Source: Opacimonas sp002292215 (GTDB lineage: Bacteria > Pseudomonadota > Gammaproteobacteria > Enterobacterales > Alteromonadaceae). Taken from it: a DNA stretch of 64,000 nucleotides. The stretch covers positions 2,356,001 to 2,420,000 of the forward strand of contig OX044360.1 in NCBI GenBank assembly GCA_943846745.1, read 5' to 3'. The position numbers and the translations under genes were made by a program. Below, one piece after another: positions 1 to 7,522 of this stretch; positions within the stretch are counted from its first letter, which is position 1, and the number at the start of each line of letters is the position of its first letter. The notes under the pieces are model-generated. The model was not told the origin of the DNA and searched no databases. It saw only the letters and a list, made by a program, of their open reading frames with translations.

Positions 1-38
1 TTTTGGTTTAAAGCCTTGTCAAAGCTGATTCAAAAAGA

Positions 39-998
39 TTAAAACTGATACATGTGGTCTTTGCCATAAAAGGCCTCAAAGCGCAGAGCTAAACCATATG
101 AAGGTTCGAAATCTTCTTTATCGAGCCATAAAATAAAGGGCTCAACTTCAAAAAATAACCATTTACGTAGCGGGTTACTTCTAAGTTTTGCGCTTAGATA
201 AACCTGCTCAGTATGATTATTGGGCTCGGTTAATCCCTGAATATAAAAGGTATATACCAGCGTAGATTGCAAATCTAAACGAAAGTATCGTTGTGCTTCA
301 ATATGCCATTTAAATTCATTACGTTTGTCAGAGTAATGCCAGCGGTGACTTAGTTTATCTAGCTTTTGACCATCGTGTTCAAACAACACTGATGCGCCAA
401 TTTCAGCACCTAGATGATCGCGGTTATAGTAATGCAATTGGGTGTCGTAGAGTAAATTCGTTTTATTATCGATATTATACAAATCGCGATACGTGGCTCG
501 GGCAAAGACTTGATCGCGCCGACCAAATCCAACACGGTAAGAGACATTATCAAATCGGGGACTATAAAAGCGTAAGGCTAGGGTGGTAGATTGCTGACGA
601 TTGTCAATCTCACGACTCGCTTTAACGGAATTATCTAGCGTGCCGTCATCATCATCACTTAATAAGAGATCGACTTTGTTGGTGAGTGACGGTAATGAAA
701 ATTTGATTTTGAAACGGGTATCAAATTCTCCGAAATTTCTGCTGCGTGGCTCCCAACCAAGACGAATTTTACCAGAAGCACCCGCTTGACTCGATTGGGT
801 TGGGGCGTCGATAAACCACTGATCAATAGCTTGTGCTTGAAAGTTAAAAGTATTGGTGATGTTTTGTTGCCATCGGTCAACCCAGATTTGCTCAGAGGTT
901 ATCGATTCATTTCCTGCAGTGGATTGCGCATGTACCCAGCCTGATGCAAATGCCCACATCAAGAGTGTATAAATAATGCTGTTTGATAATTTTTTCAT
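39..998 (-). CDS. Putative outer-membrane beta-barrel protein
   Basis: A 319-residue protein that I cannot assign to a named family. Its N-terminus is a clear Sec signal peptide: basic MKKL, a hydrophobic stretch, then a likely cleavage after WVHA. The mature part alternates polar and aromatic residues, with many Tyr, Phe and Trp, and ends in ...MYQF. A C-terminal Phe is typical of proteins inserted by the BAM machinery, so an outer-membrane barrel is the best guess. It is divergent from the tat genes and shares with them a 150-bp gap holding a perfect inverted repeat. The next gene downstream lies outside the window. Substrate and role are unknown. Confidence 0.7.
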   Translation of the reverse strand: MKKLSNSIIYTLLMWAFASGWVHAQSTAGNESITSEQIWVDRWQQNITNTFNFQAQAIDQWFIDAPTQSSQAGASGKIRLGWEPRSRNFGEFDTRFKIKFSLPSLTNKVDLLLSDDDDGTLDNSVKASREIDNRQQSTTLALRFYSPRFDNVSYRVGFGRRDQVFARATYRDLYNIDNKTNLLYDTQLHYYNRDHLGAEIGASVLFEHDGQKLDKLSHRWHYSDKRNEFKWHIEAQRYFRLDLQSTLVYTFYIQGLTEPNNHTEQVYLSAKLRSNPLRKWLFFEVEPFILWLDKEDFEPSYGLALRFEAFYGKDHMYQF

Positions 999-1069
999 GC
1001 ACTCACTTTAATTCAAGAATAAAACTGTCGATACATCATTTATCGCATGTAATCTAAAACGCTTTATCT

Positions 1070-1089
1070 TATACTTGGACACAAGTATA
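1070..1089. promoter_or_regulatory. Inverted repeat in the divergent tatA promoter region
   Basis: TATACTTG-GACA-CAAGTATA is a perfect 8-bp inverted repeat with a 4-bp spacer, about 60 bp before tatA and 70 bp before the divergent barrel gene. Each arm starts with TATACT, a good -10 hexamer, on opposite strands. It could be an operator or two back-to-back -10 elements. No well-spaced -35 was found on either strand. Confidence 0.35.
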
Positions 1090-1150
1090 GAATCTTTCAG
1101 TTTGATACACAATGAAACTGATTTTAAGAAATGATTAAAAGGAACCAATT

Positions 1151-1399
1151 ATGGGTGGCATTAGTATCTGGAGCTTGTTGTTAATTGCATTGATCGTAAT
1201 TTTGTTATTTGGCACGGGCAAACTAAAAACCTTAGGTGCTGATTTAGGCGGCGCGATTAAAGGCTTTAAAAAAGCGGTCAATGATGACTCTTCTGTGGAA
1301 AAAAACTCAGCAGATGCTGATTTTACTCCGGAGCAAATTAGCACTAAAGCTGAGGAGCCGGTCAATAGCAAAGCTTCTCAGGAAGTGAAAAAAGACTAA
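1151..1399 (+). CDS. tatA: Sec-independent protein translocase subunit TatA
   Basis: Small membrane subunit that multimerises to form the pore moving folded, twin-arginine-signal proteins across the inner membrane. The 82 residues have the family layout: one N-terminal transmembrane helix (SIWSLLLIALIVILLFG), the hinge FGTGKLKTLG, an amphipathic helix (GGAIKGFKKAV) and an acidic, disordered tail. AAAAGGAA lies just before the ATG. It is the first gene of tatABC, with tatB starting 2 bp after its stop. Confidence 0.96.
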   Translation: MGGISIWSLLLIALIVILLFGTGKLKTLGADLGGAIKGFKKAVNDDSSVEKNSADADFTPEQISTKAEEPVNSKASQEVKKD

Positions 1400-1401
1400 T
1401 C

Positions 1402-1704
1402 ATGTTTGATATTGGCTTTTGGGAGTTACTCGTCATTGGTGTCATGGCGTTACTGATTTTAGGGCCTGAACGGTTGCCAGGGGCGATTCGTAGCACCATG
1501 CGTGTGGTTCGAGGGGTGAAACAAACCGCCAATGGGTTTAAAACAGAAGTCGAAGAGCAGCTGCGGATCCATGAATTGCATGAAAACCTTAAAAAAGCAG
1601 AGCAACAAGGTCTAAATGATCTTGACCCAACACTTCAAAAAAGTGTCGATGAACTCAAAGCCGCTGCCGCTTCGGTTCAACAACCATACAAAAAAGATAA
1701 GTAA
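1402..1704 (+). CDS. tatB: Sec-independent protein translocase subunit TatB
   Basis: Partner of TatC in the receptor that binds twin-arginine signal peptides. The 100-residue protein starts MFDIGFWELLVIGVMALL, the usual TatB membrane helix with a Glu at position 8, then LGPERLP and a long amphipathic region (TMRVVRGVKQTANGFKTEVE). It is shorter than E. coli TatB (171 residues) because the variable C-terminal tail is brief. It lies 2 bp after tatA and 3 bp before tatC, so translation is probably coupled. Confidence 0.96.
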   Translation: MFDIGFWELLVIGVMALLILGPERLPGAIRSTMRVVRGVKQTANGFKTEVEEQLRIHELHENLKKAEQQGLNDLDPTLQKSVDELKAAAASVQQPYKKDK

Positions 1705-1707
1705 TCT

Positions 1708-2436
1708 ATGACCACTCAACAAGGGTTAATTTCACATCTGATTGAGTTACGTAGTCGAATTTTGAAGATGCTAGTAAGTGTGTTGTTGATCTTTGTTGTG
1801 TTAACTCCGTTTGCTCAGGATATCTATCATATTTTGGCGCAACCGTTATTGAATGCATTGCCTGAAGGGGCGAGTATGATTGCAACAGATGTTGCGTCGC
1901 CATTTTTAGCACCGTTTAAACTCACACTCGTCGTCGCTTTTTTTATCGCCATACCCTATATTTTGTATCATATTTGGGGCTTCATCGCTCCAGCCTTGTA
2001 CCGCAATGAAAAAAAACTGATCGCGCCGTTATTATTTTCTAGTTCGTTACTTTTTTACGCGGGTATGGCGTTTGCTTACTTCGTGCTATTTCCGGTCGCG
2101 TTTGCATTTTTAACCAGCTTTGCACCTGAAGGGGTCGTTGTCAGCACTGATATCAGTAGCTATTTGAGTTTCGTTTTGACTATTTTCTTTGCGTTTGGTA
2201 TTGCCTTTGAGATCCCGATTGCGATTATTTTATTATGTTGGACAGGCGTGACCACCCCGCAACAATTACGTCAAAAACGTCCTTATGTGATTGTGGGCGC
2301 GTTCGTTGTCGGTATGTTACTGACTCCCCCAGATGTGATATCACAGGTGTTACTTGCGATCCCAATGTGGATTTTATTTGAAGTTGGGGTCATTATTGGT
2401 AGTATTTATGCCAAACCAGCACCAGTGATAAATTAA
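1708..2436 (+). CDS. tatC: Sec-independent protein translocase subunit TatC
   Basis: Polytopic inner-membrane core of the Tat translocase, which recognises the twin-arginine motif. The 242 residues begin with the family signature SHLIELRSRILK and show about six hydrophobic segments, including LYRNEKKLIAPLLFSSSLLF and TPPDVISQVLLAIPMWILFE. The length is normal. It ends the tatABC cluster. tatD, which often follows in gammaproteobacteria, is missing, and a secreted 191-residue protein comes next. Confidence 0.97.
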   Translation: MTTQQGLISHLIELRSRILKMLVSVLLIFVVLTPFAQDIYHILAQPLLNALPEGASMIATDVASPFLAPFKLTLVVAFFIAIPYILYHIWGFIAPALYRNEKKLIAPLLFSSSLLFYAGMAFAYFVLFPVAFAFLTSFAPEGVVVSTDISSYLSFVLTIFFAFGIAFEIPIAIILLCWTGVTTPQQLRQKRPYVIVGAFVVGMLLTPPDVISQVLLAIPMWILFEVGVIIGSIYAKPAPVIN

Positions 2437-2453
2437 CTAAAGAGTAGCTAAAC

Positions 2454-3029
2454 ATGACAAACACACACAATAATACCTCACTAGGCCTTTCGAGTTGGAC
2501 CATTATGCTGAGTGTTATCAGTATATTGTCAATTAGTGCCTCAGTGCATGCTGCCGCGCCGTCGGTCAAAGAGGCGTTAGAAAAATGTGCTCAACAAACT
2601 AACAGCCTACAACGTTTGGTTTGTTATGATCGCATCAGCGCTCAGCTAAACGATTATGATGATTATTCACCTGAGACCGTTATCGCTGTGCAGACTCCAC
2701 CTATTGCGCCTCATCTTCCATCCGCCGTAATGCCTGTAGCAGTCTTATCAGCGCCAGCCAATGCAGAGACAGATTCTGTTGCAAGTTTTGGTCAAGAAGT
2801 AGCAACGGAAGATTCGATGGTAGCGACGATAGCTGCTGTGAATATAGGTAGTAACAACCTCATGACGATTACATTAAACAATGGTCAAGTGTGGCAACAA
2901 ACCAAATCTGAAGACCGTGCCCGCCTATCGGAACAACAGGTCGTGACCTTAGAAAAAGGCTTTTTTGGTGCGATTTATTTATCGGCTGAAGGCAGTAATC
3001 GTCGTGTTGCTGTGAAGCGATTGAAATAA
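2454..3029 (+). CDS. Secreted protein of unknown function in the tat-hemB interval
   Basis: A 191-residue protein with an N-terminal signal peptide that probably cleaves after SVHA. The mature start, ALEKCAQQTNSLQRLVCYDR, carries a Cys pair in a CX(n)CYDR pattern. This pattern occurs in many small exported gammaproteobacterial proteins, including VasI-like ones. A low-complexity Pro/Ala linker follows, then a beta-rich C-terminal domain with LNNGQVWQQT and a basic end, AVKRLK. It starts 17 bp after tatC and stops 21 bp before hemB, so it is probably co-transcribed. Export through Sec or Tat is inferred. Its function is unknown. Confidence 0.8.
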   Translation: MTNTHNNTSLGLSSWTIMLSVISILSISASVHAAAPSVKEALEKCAQQTNSLQRLVCYDRISAQLNDYDDYSPETVIAVQTPPIAPHLPSAVMPVAVLSAPANAETDSVASFGQEVATEDSMVATIAAVNIGSNNLMTITLNNGQVWQQTKSEDRARLSEQQVVTLEKGFFGAIYLSAEGSNRRVAVKRLK

Positions 3030-3050
3030 CCAAATTTATAAGGTAGCGTG

Positions 3051-4061
3051 ATGTCACAATTTACTCCTAATCAATATCCCCTTGTGAGACCACGTCGTTT
3101 ACGTGCGACTGCTGGTGTTCGCGCAATGGTTAGCGAAACACAGTTATCGGTAGCCGATCTTATTTATCCCATGTTTGTGCTTGAAGGAGAAGGGCAAATA
3201 GAAACGATTGCATCTATGCCAGATGTGTATCGATATAGTATTGATACCTTACTAACAAAGATCGCTGAAGTAGTCGCGTTAGGCATTCCTGCAATAGCAT
3301 TATTTCCGGTTACACCGAACGAGCAAAAATCCTTACAAGCTGAAGCTGCCTATGATCCTGAAGGGTTAGCACAACGTGCTGTACGGGCAGTTAAAGGCGC
3401 GTTTCCTGAATTAATTGTTATTACTGACGTGGCATTAGATCCTTTTACTACACATGGTCAAGATGGCATCATTGCTGATAACGGTTATGTCCTTAATGAT
3501 GTGACCTGTGATGTCTTAGTTAAACAAGCGTTATCCCATGCCCAAGCGGGTGCTGATATTGTTGCTCCATCGGACATGATGGATGGAAGAGTTGGCTTAA
3601 TTCGTCAAGCGCTAGAACAGGCAGGTTTCGTTAACACTTGTATCATGGCGTATTCAGCTAAATACGCCTCTAGTTATTATGGACCATTTCGCGATGCGGT
3701 CGGCTCTGCTGGTAATATTAAGGGCGGCAATAAACATTCTTATCAAATGGATCCCGCGAATAGCGATGAGGCGATAAAGGAAATCGCGTTAGATTTAGCT
3801 GAAGGGGCGGATATGGTGATGGTTAAGCCAGGTATGCCTTATTTAGATATCGTACGACGTGCTAAAGATGAATTACATGCGCCCACATTTGTATATCAAG
3901 TGAGCGGTGAATATGCGATGCATCAGGCGGCATTCACCAATGGTTGGCTCAATGCAGACGCCGTTATTCTTGAAAGTTTAATGAGTTTTAAGCGTGCTGG
4001 TGCAGATGGGATCCTAACGTATTTTGCCGTCGCAGCAGCGAAGCTACTCAATGCTAGGTAA
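3051..4061 (+). CDS. hemB: Delta-aminolevulinic acid dehydratase (porphobilinogen synthase)
   Basis: Condenses two 5-aminolevulinate molecules to porphobilinogen, the second common step of tetrapyrrole synthesis, in the cytoplasm. The two active-site lysines are visible: K204 in AYSAKYASSYYGPF and K259 in MVMVKPGMPYLD. The metal-site segment reads DVALDPFTTHGQDG, with Asp and Ala where the zinc enzymes have three Cys. That is the magnesium/potassium type known from Pseudomonas. I chose the ATG at 3051, preceded by AAGG at a 7-bp distance, over the GTG at 3048. The protein has 336 residues, normal for the family. It is convergent with gppA, 12 bp apart. Confidence 0.97.
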   Translation: MSQFTPNQYPLVRPRRLRATAGVRAMVSETQLSVADLIYPMFVLEGEGQIETIASMPDVYRYSIDTLLTKIAEVVALGIPAIALFPVTPNEQKSLQAEAAYDPEGLAQRAVRAVKGAFPELIVITDVALDPFTTHGQDGIIADNGYVLNDVTCDVLVKQALSHAQAGADIVAPSDMMDGRVGLIRQALEQAGFVNTCIMAYSAKYASSYYGPFRDAVGSAGNIKGGNKHSYQMDPANSDEAIKEIALDLAEGADMVMVKPGMPYLDIVRRAKDELHAPTFVYQVSGEYAMHQAAFTNGWLNADAVILESLMSFKRAGADGILTYFAVAAAKLLNAR

Positions 4062-4073
4062 AGCTATATAACG

Positions 4074-5687
4074 CTATACCTTATTGAGCTTCAGAGTTTG
4101 TTTGGCCTTGTGTAAAATCCAAGTTTCATTGGCAAGCTCTGTTGCAACTAATTTATTCTCATTTAACCAATCTTGGTTGATATCTAATTGCCAGAACTGC
4201 TCAAATGCTTCATCGTTAATGTTCACATAGGCAATCTGAGCGATGTGTTTATCCTGGGTACGCTTAATATTTAAAACCACCGCAATGCGCAAAATCTTTA
4301 ACAACTGCATTAAATTTTCTTTTACTTCAGCTGGATAATCATTCAGCGCATCCCTCGGGATATCGCCGCGATGATAGCTGACTAAATCTGCAATACATTG
4401 TTTTTGTAGTTTGGTATAACCTGCTAAGTCACTGTGTTTAAGAATATACCCACCATGTAAATGCTGGTTTTTGAATTCAATATGCAGCCCTATTTCATGC
4501 AGCATCGCAGCAGTGTAAAGCATGTTTTTACCATCAAAACTGCTGACTTTAAGCTTATCGGAAATCTGATTAAACATGTGCATCGCAGTATAAGTGACGG
4601 CAACGGCTTGTTCTTCATCGATATGAAATTTTAGAATACAGCTATATATTGTTTGTGCGCGACGATCTGATAAGGGCTGATTATCGAGCATGCCATAAAT
4701 AATACCTTCACGTAATGCCCCACCAGCGATATTCATCGTATTAATAGCTAAGGACTCAAATAGGGCGATTAATATGGCTAAGCCGGATGGGAAAATAATC
4801 CGACGTGATTCCGCCAATCCATCAATCGCAAGGTGATCTATATGCGCAGCTGCAATGCACTGTTCTCTGAGAGTATATAAATAATTGAGTTTTATTTCGT
4901 CACGGATACCTTTGTGCATCAAAATATCGGTGATGGCCTGTGGAGTACCTGAAGCACCTAAAGCTTGTTGCCAGTCGAAACATTTAAAGGCATGAGCATG
5001 GGTATCAATTTGTTCTTTTGCAGCCGCAATTGCATTAGCAAAATGCTGTTGATTGATGATGCCATCGACAAAGTAATGCTGCATGTAGGTTACACAGCCC
5101 ATATTGAACGAGTGTAAATGCAGTGGTTGCATATCACGTCCGACAATAACTTCGGTGCTTGCTCCGCCAATATCAATGACTAGTGTGTTACCTGAAGTCG
5201 TGGAGGTATAAGCGACACCGCGGTAAATTTCAGCAGCTTCTTCTTCTCCGGAGATAATCAGTAGTTTTTTACTTAAAATAGACTCTGCTTTGACAACAAA
5301 ATCATGTGCGTTAGTCGCTAAGCGAAGCGTCGCAGTAGCAACTATTTTTATGTTTTCTGCAGGGATGGTTTTTAAGCGGTCAGCAAAGGTAGCGAGACAT
5401 TGCCAGCCTCGCTCCATAGCAAGCTCATCCAAGTAATTCGACGCATCTAATCCAGCGGCTAAACGTACTTTTTGTTTAACTCTAGATACCACCTGAACGT
5501 TACCATCAATGACATGCACCACAACAAGGTGGAAACTATTCGACCCTAAATCCACGGCGGCATAATACTCACCTTTAGGTTTTAAGGTCGTCAGGTCCTT
5601 GTGCGTTAAATTAACGCTTGTTATAGGGGCGGTCTGATCTTGCATGGCCTTTGCTTTTATGATTGCCTCTTGTATTGCCTGTTCCAT
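4074..5687 (-). CDS. gppA: Ppx/GppA family exopolyphosphatase / pppGpp phosphohydrolase
   Basis: Converts pppGpp to ppGpp and/or hydrolyses polyphosphate; the family cannot be split confidently by eye. ASKHA-fold motifs are clear: AAVDLGSNSFHLVVV, VIDIGGASTEV and ASGTPQAI. The C-terminal third is an HD-like helical domain (AAMLHEIGLH, VSYHRGDIP), as in E. coli GppA. At 537 residues it is about 40 longer than the 494-residue E. coli protein, the extra being at the N-terminus. The start at 5687 has AGGAAG four bases upstream, so the extension looks real and overlaps the end of rhlB by 77 bp in another frame. Pairing with rhlB beside trxA-rho matches E. coli, which supports the gppA name. Confidence 0.88.
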   Translation of the reverse strand: MEQAIQEAIIKAKAMQDQTAPITSVNLTHKDLTTLKPKGEYYAAVDLGSNSFHLVVVHVIDGNVQVVSRVKQKVRLAAGLDASNYLDELAMERGWQCLATFADRLKTIPAENIKIVATATLRLATNAHDFVVKAESILSKKLLIISGEEEAAEIYRGVAYTSTTSGNTLVIDIGGASTEVIVGRDMQPLHLHSFNMGCVTYMQHYFVDGIINQQHFANAIAAAKEQIDTHAHAFKCFDWQQALGASGTPQAITDILMHKGIRDEIKLNYLYTLREQCIAAAHIDHLAIDGLAESRRIIFPSGLAILIALFESLAINTMNIAGGALREGIIYGMLDNQPLSDRRAQTIYSCILKFHIDEEQAVAVTYTAMHMFNQISDKLKVSSFDGKNMLYTAAMLHEIGLHIEFKNQHLHGGYILKHSDLAGYTKLQKQCIADLVSYHRGDIPRDALNDYPAEVKENLMQLLKILRIAVVLNIKRTQDKHIAQIAYVNINDEAFEQFWQLDINQDWLNENKLVATELANETWILHKAKQTLKLNKV

Positions 5688-6885
5688 GGCGCTTCCTAGC
5701 AGTAAATTTAGGGGGAGTTAGATCCGTTAACAACTCGCCACTATCATAATCCGTGACGGGTATTGAGTGCTCAATATACGCCTCTATATCAGGTAAGTTC
5801 AAGGCATATTTTTCACAAGCAAAACTGATGGCATGACCACTTTTTCCTGCGCGGCCTGTACGACCGATGCGATGGACATAATCTTCGGCATCATCCGGTA
5901 AATCAAAGTTAAATACATGCGTCACTTTTTCGATGTGTAGTCCACGTGCAGCGACATCAGTTGCCACTAAGATATCCAATTTACCTTTAGAGAAACCGTC
6001 CATAATCGACATACGTTTTTTCTGCGGCACATCACCACTAAGAAGACCTACGCGATGACCGTCAGCCATAAGCCATGCAGCAACGGTTTCACACGAAAAT
6101 TTAGTGTTGGCAAACACGATGGCTTTTTCTGGCCATTCGTTTTCTAACAATGTTAGCAGTAAACGAATTTTGTCATCATCGGATGGATAGAATAGCTCTT
6201 CTTGCACACGCGTAGCGGTTTTTTTCCCAGGCTCAATTTGCACATGTGTTGGGTTATTCATGTGTTCGTAGGCGAGTTCTTGTACACGGTAGCTTAATGT
6301 CGCCGAAAACAGCATGCTTAAGCGCTTGTCTGCTTTAGGCATACGATTAAATAAGTATCGGATATCCTTAATAAAACCTAGGTCAAACATGCGGTCGGCT
6401 TCATCTAATACCGCAACTTGAATATTTTCTAAGGAAAAAATCCCCTGCTTGTAGTAATCTAATATACGACCGGTGGTGCCGATTATTATATCTACACCAT
6501 TCGTTAATGTTTGGCGTTGATCTTCATAACCTTCGCCTCCGTATATTAAACCTAAGGTCAAACCCGTGTGTTTACTCAAGAGTACTGCGTCATTATGAAT
6601 TTGTACCGCAAGTTCACGAGTAGGCGCCATAATGATCGCTTTAGGACCTTTGGCTGCATTCTTGTGATTGAGAAGGTAATTAAAGGTCGCAACTAAAAAT
6701 GCGATGGTTTTACCTGTTCCAGTCTGAGCTTGACCAGCAATATCGAATTCTTCGATTAGAGGCGGCAGACTTAGCGCTTGAATAGGTGTACAATATTCGA
6801 AATTTGCTTCGTCTAGAGCATCTGTAATAGATTGATGGATCTTTAAATCCGAAAATCGAGTATCTGTTAAGTGTGTTGTTTGCAT
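5611..6885 (-). CDS. rhlB: ATP-dependent RNA helicase RhlB
   Basis: DEAD-box helicase that unwinds structured RNA for RNase E in the degradosome. All core motifs are present: AQTGTGKT (Walker A), PTRELA, TTGRILDYY, LDEADRMFDLGF, FSATLS and HRIGRTGRAG. The 424 residues match the family (421 in E. coli), with a basic tail (KFTARKRHGTGNTRGNHKSK) suited to RNA binding. It is transcribed away from trxA and ahead of gppA, the same arrangement as in enterobacteria, which separates it from the other DEAD-box protein at 59-61 kb. Confidence 0.95.
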   Translation of the reverse strand: MQTTHLTDTRFSDLKIHQSITDALDEANFEYCTPIQALSLPPLIEEFDIAGQAQTGTGKTIAFLVATFNYLLNHKNAAKGPKAIIMAPTRELAVQIHNDAVLLSKHTGLTLGLIYGGEGYEDQRQTLTNGVDIIIGTTGRILDYYKQGIFSLENIQVAVLDEADRMFDLGFIKDIRYLFNRMPKADKRLSMLFSATLSYRVQELAYEHMNNPTHVQIEPGKKTATRVQEELFYPSDDDKIRLLLTLLENEWPEKAIVFANTKFSCETVAAWLMADGHRVGLLSGDVPQKKRMSIMDGFSKGKLDILVATDVAARGLHIEKVTHVFNFDLPDDAEDYVHRIGRTGRAGKSGHAISFACEKYALNLPDIEAYIEHSIPVTDYDSGELLTDLTPPKFTARKRHGTGNTRGNHKSKGHARSDRPYNKR

Positions 6886-6971
6886 TAATTATTATTCAGT
6901 GCTTGCATCAAAAACTATTTATATAACACTATGGTGAATAAAATAAAAGTATCACCAACTTGGAGAATAAA

Positions 6972-7298
6972 ATGAGCGACAAGATTATCACGTTATCTGA
7001 TGATAAATTCGAAGCCGACGTTCTAAATGCTGAAGGTCCCGTGTTAGTTGATTTCTGGGCCGAATGGTGCGGACCGTGTAAGATGATTGCCCCTATCTTA
7101 TCTGAAATTGCTGAAACTTACGACGGTAAAGTGACAATTGGTAAGTTAAATGTTGATGAGTTTAGCGAAACCCCTAAGAAATTTGGTATTCGTGGTATCC
7201 CTACATTACTTCTTTTCAAAGATGGTAACGTTGCAGGGACCAAAGTAGGTGCGTTATCAAAAGCACAACTAGAAGAATTTTTACAAGAAAACCTGTAA
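6972..7298 (+). CDS. trxA: Thioredoxin 1
   Basis: Cytoplasmic disulfide reductase. The active site WAEWCGPCKM sits in VLVDFWAEWCGPCKMIAPIL, and the cis-Pro loop is RGIPTLLLF. The start ATG at 6972 follows GGAG at 6962-6965 and gives MSDKIITLSDDKF, closely matching the E. coli protein; the frame is open to a TTG at 6960 but that is unlikely to be used. The 108 residues compare with 109 in E. coli. It is followed by a strong terminator and then rho. Confidence 0.98.
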   Translation: MSDKIITLSDDKFEADVLNAEGPVLVDFWAEWCGPCKMIAPILSEIAETYDGKVTIGKLNVDEFSETPKKFGIRGIPTLLLFKDGNVAGTKVGALSKAQLEEFLQENL

Positions 7299-7318
7299 AA
7301 ATTCCTTCAAAATACCGG

Positions 7319-7355
7319 AAAGGCTGTTTAAATAGTGTATATTTAACAGCCTTTT
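7319..7355 (+). terminator. Intrinsic terminator after trxA
   Basis: AAAGGCTGTT(T)AAATA and its complement TATTTAACAGCCTTTT form a stem of about 15 bp with one bulged T and a short loop, ending in a run of four T. It lies 20 bp after the trxA stop, separating trxA from rho. Confidence 0.7.
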
Positions 7356-7480
7356 CACATTATTTCTGCTCAATTCTTTACCTTAACTTATTTTAATGCT
7401 AACTTAATAGCCGAGCACTTTTCCCGTGCGAAAGCCACAGTCACATCTTCTTTTACGCCTGTACTGTGCACATAACCCCT

Positions 7481-7522
7481 ATGACTATTACTCAAAGCGA
7501 ATGCTTAAAGACCCCACTATGA
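7481..7522 (+). CDS. Possible 13-residue leader ORF coupled to rho
   Basis: The ORF MTITQSECLKTPL ends in a TGA that overlaps the rho ATG as ATGA. No good Shine-Dalgarno is visible before rho or before this ORF. E. coli rho also has a leader peptide gene (rhoL) and is autoregulated by attenuation in its leader, so a translated leader would fit, but there is no sequence similarity to claim. Very short ORFs arise by chance. Confidence 0.3.
   Translation: MTITQSECLKTPL

Noticed and set aside
6903..6927. TTGCAT and TATAAC as a trxA promoter
   Set aside because: The spacer is only 13 bp, too short for a sigma-70 promoter.
7426..7518. 31-residue N-terminal extension of Rho
   Set aside because: The extension has no match to Rho, whose conserved start MNLTELK begins at 7519.
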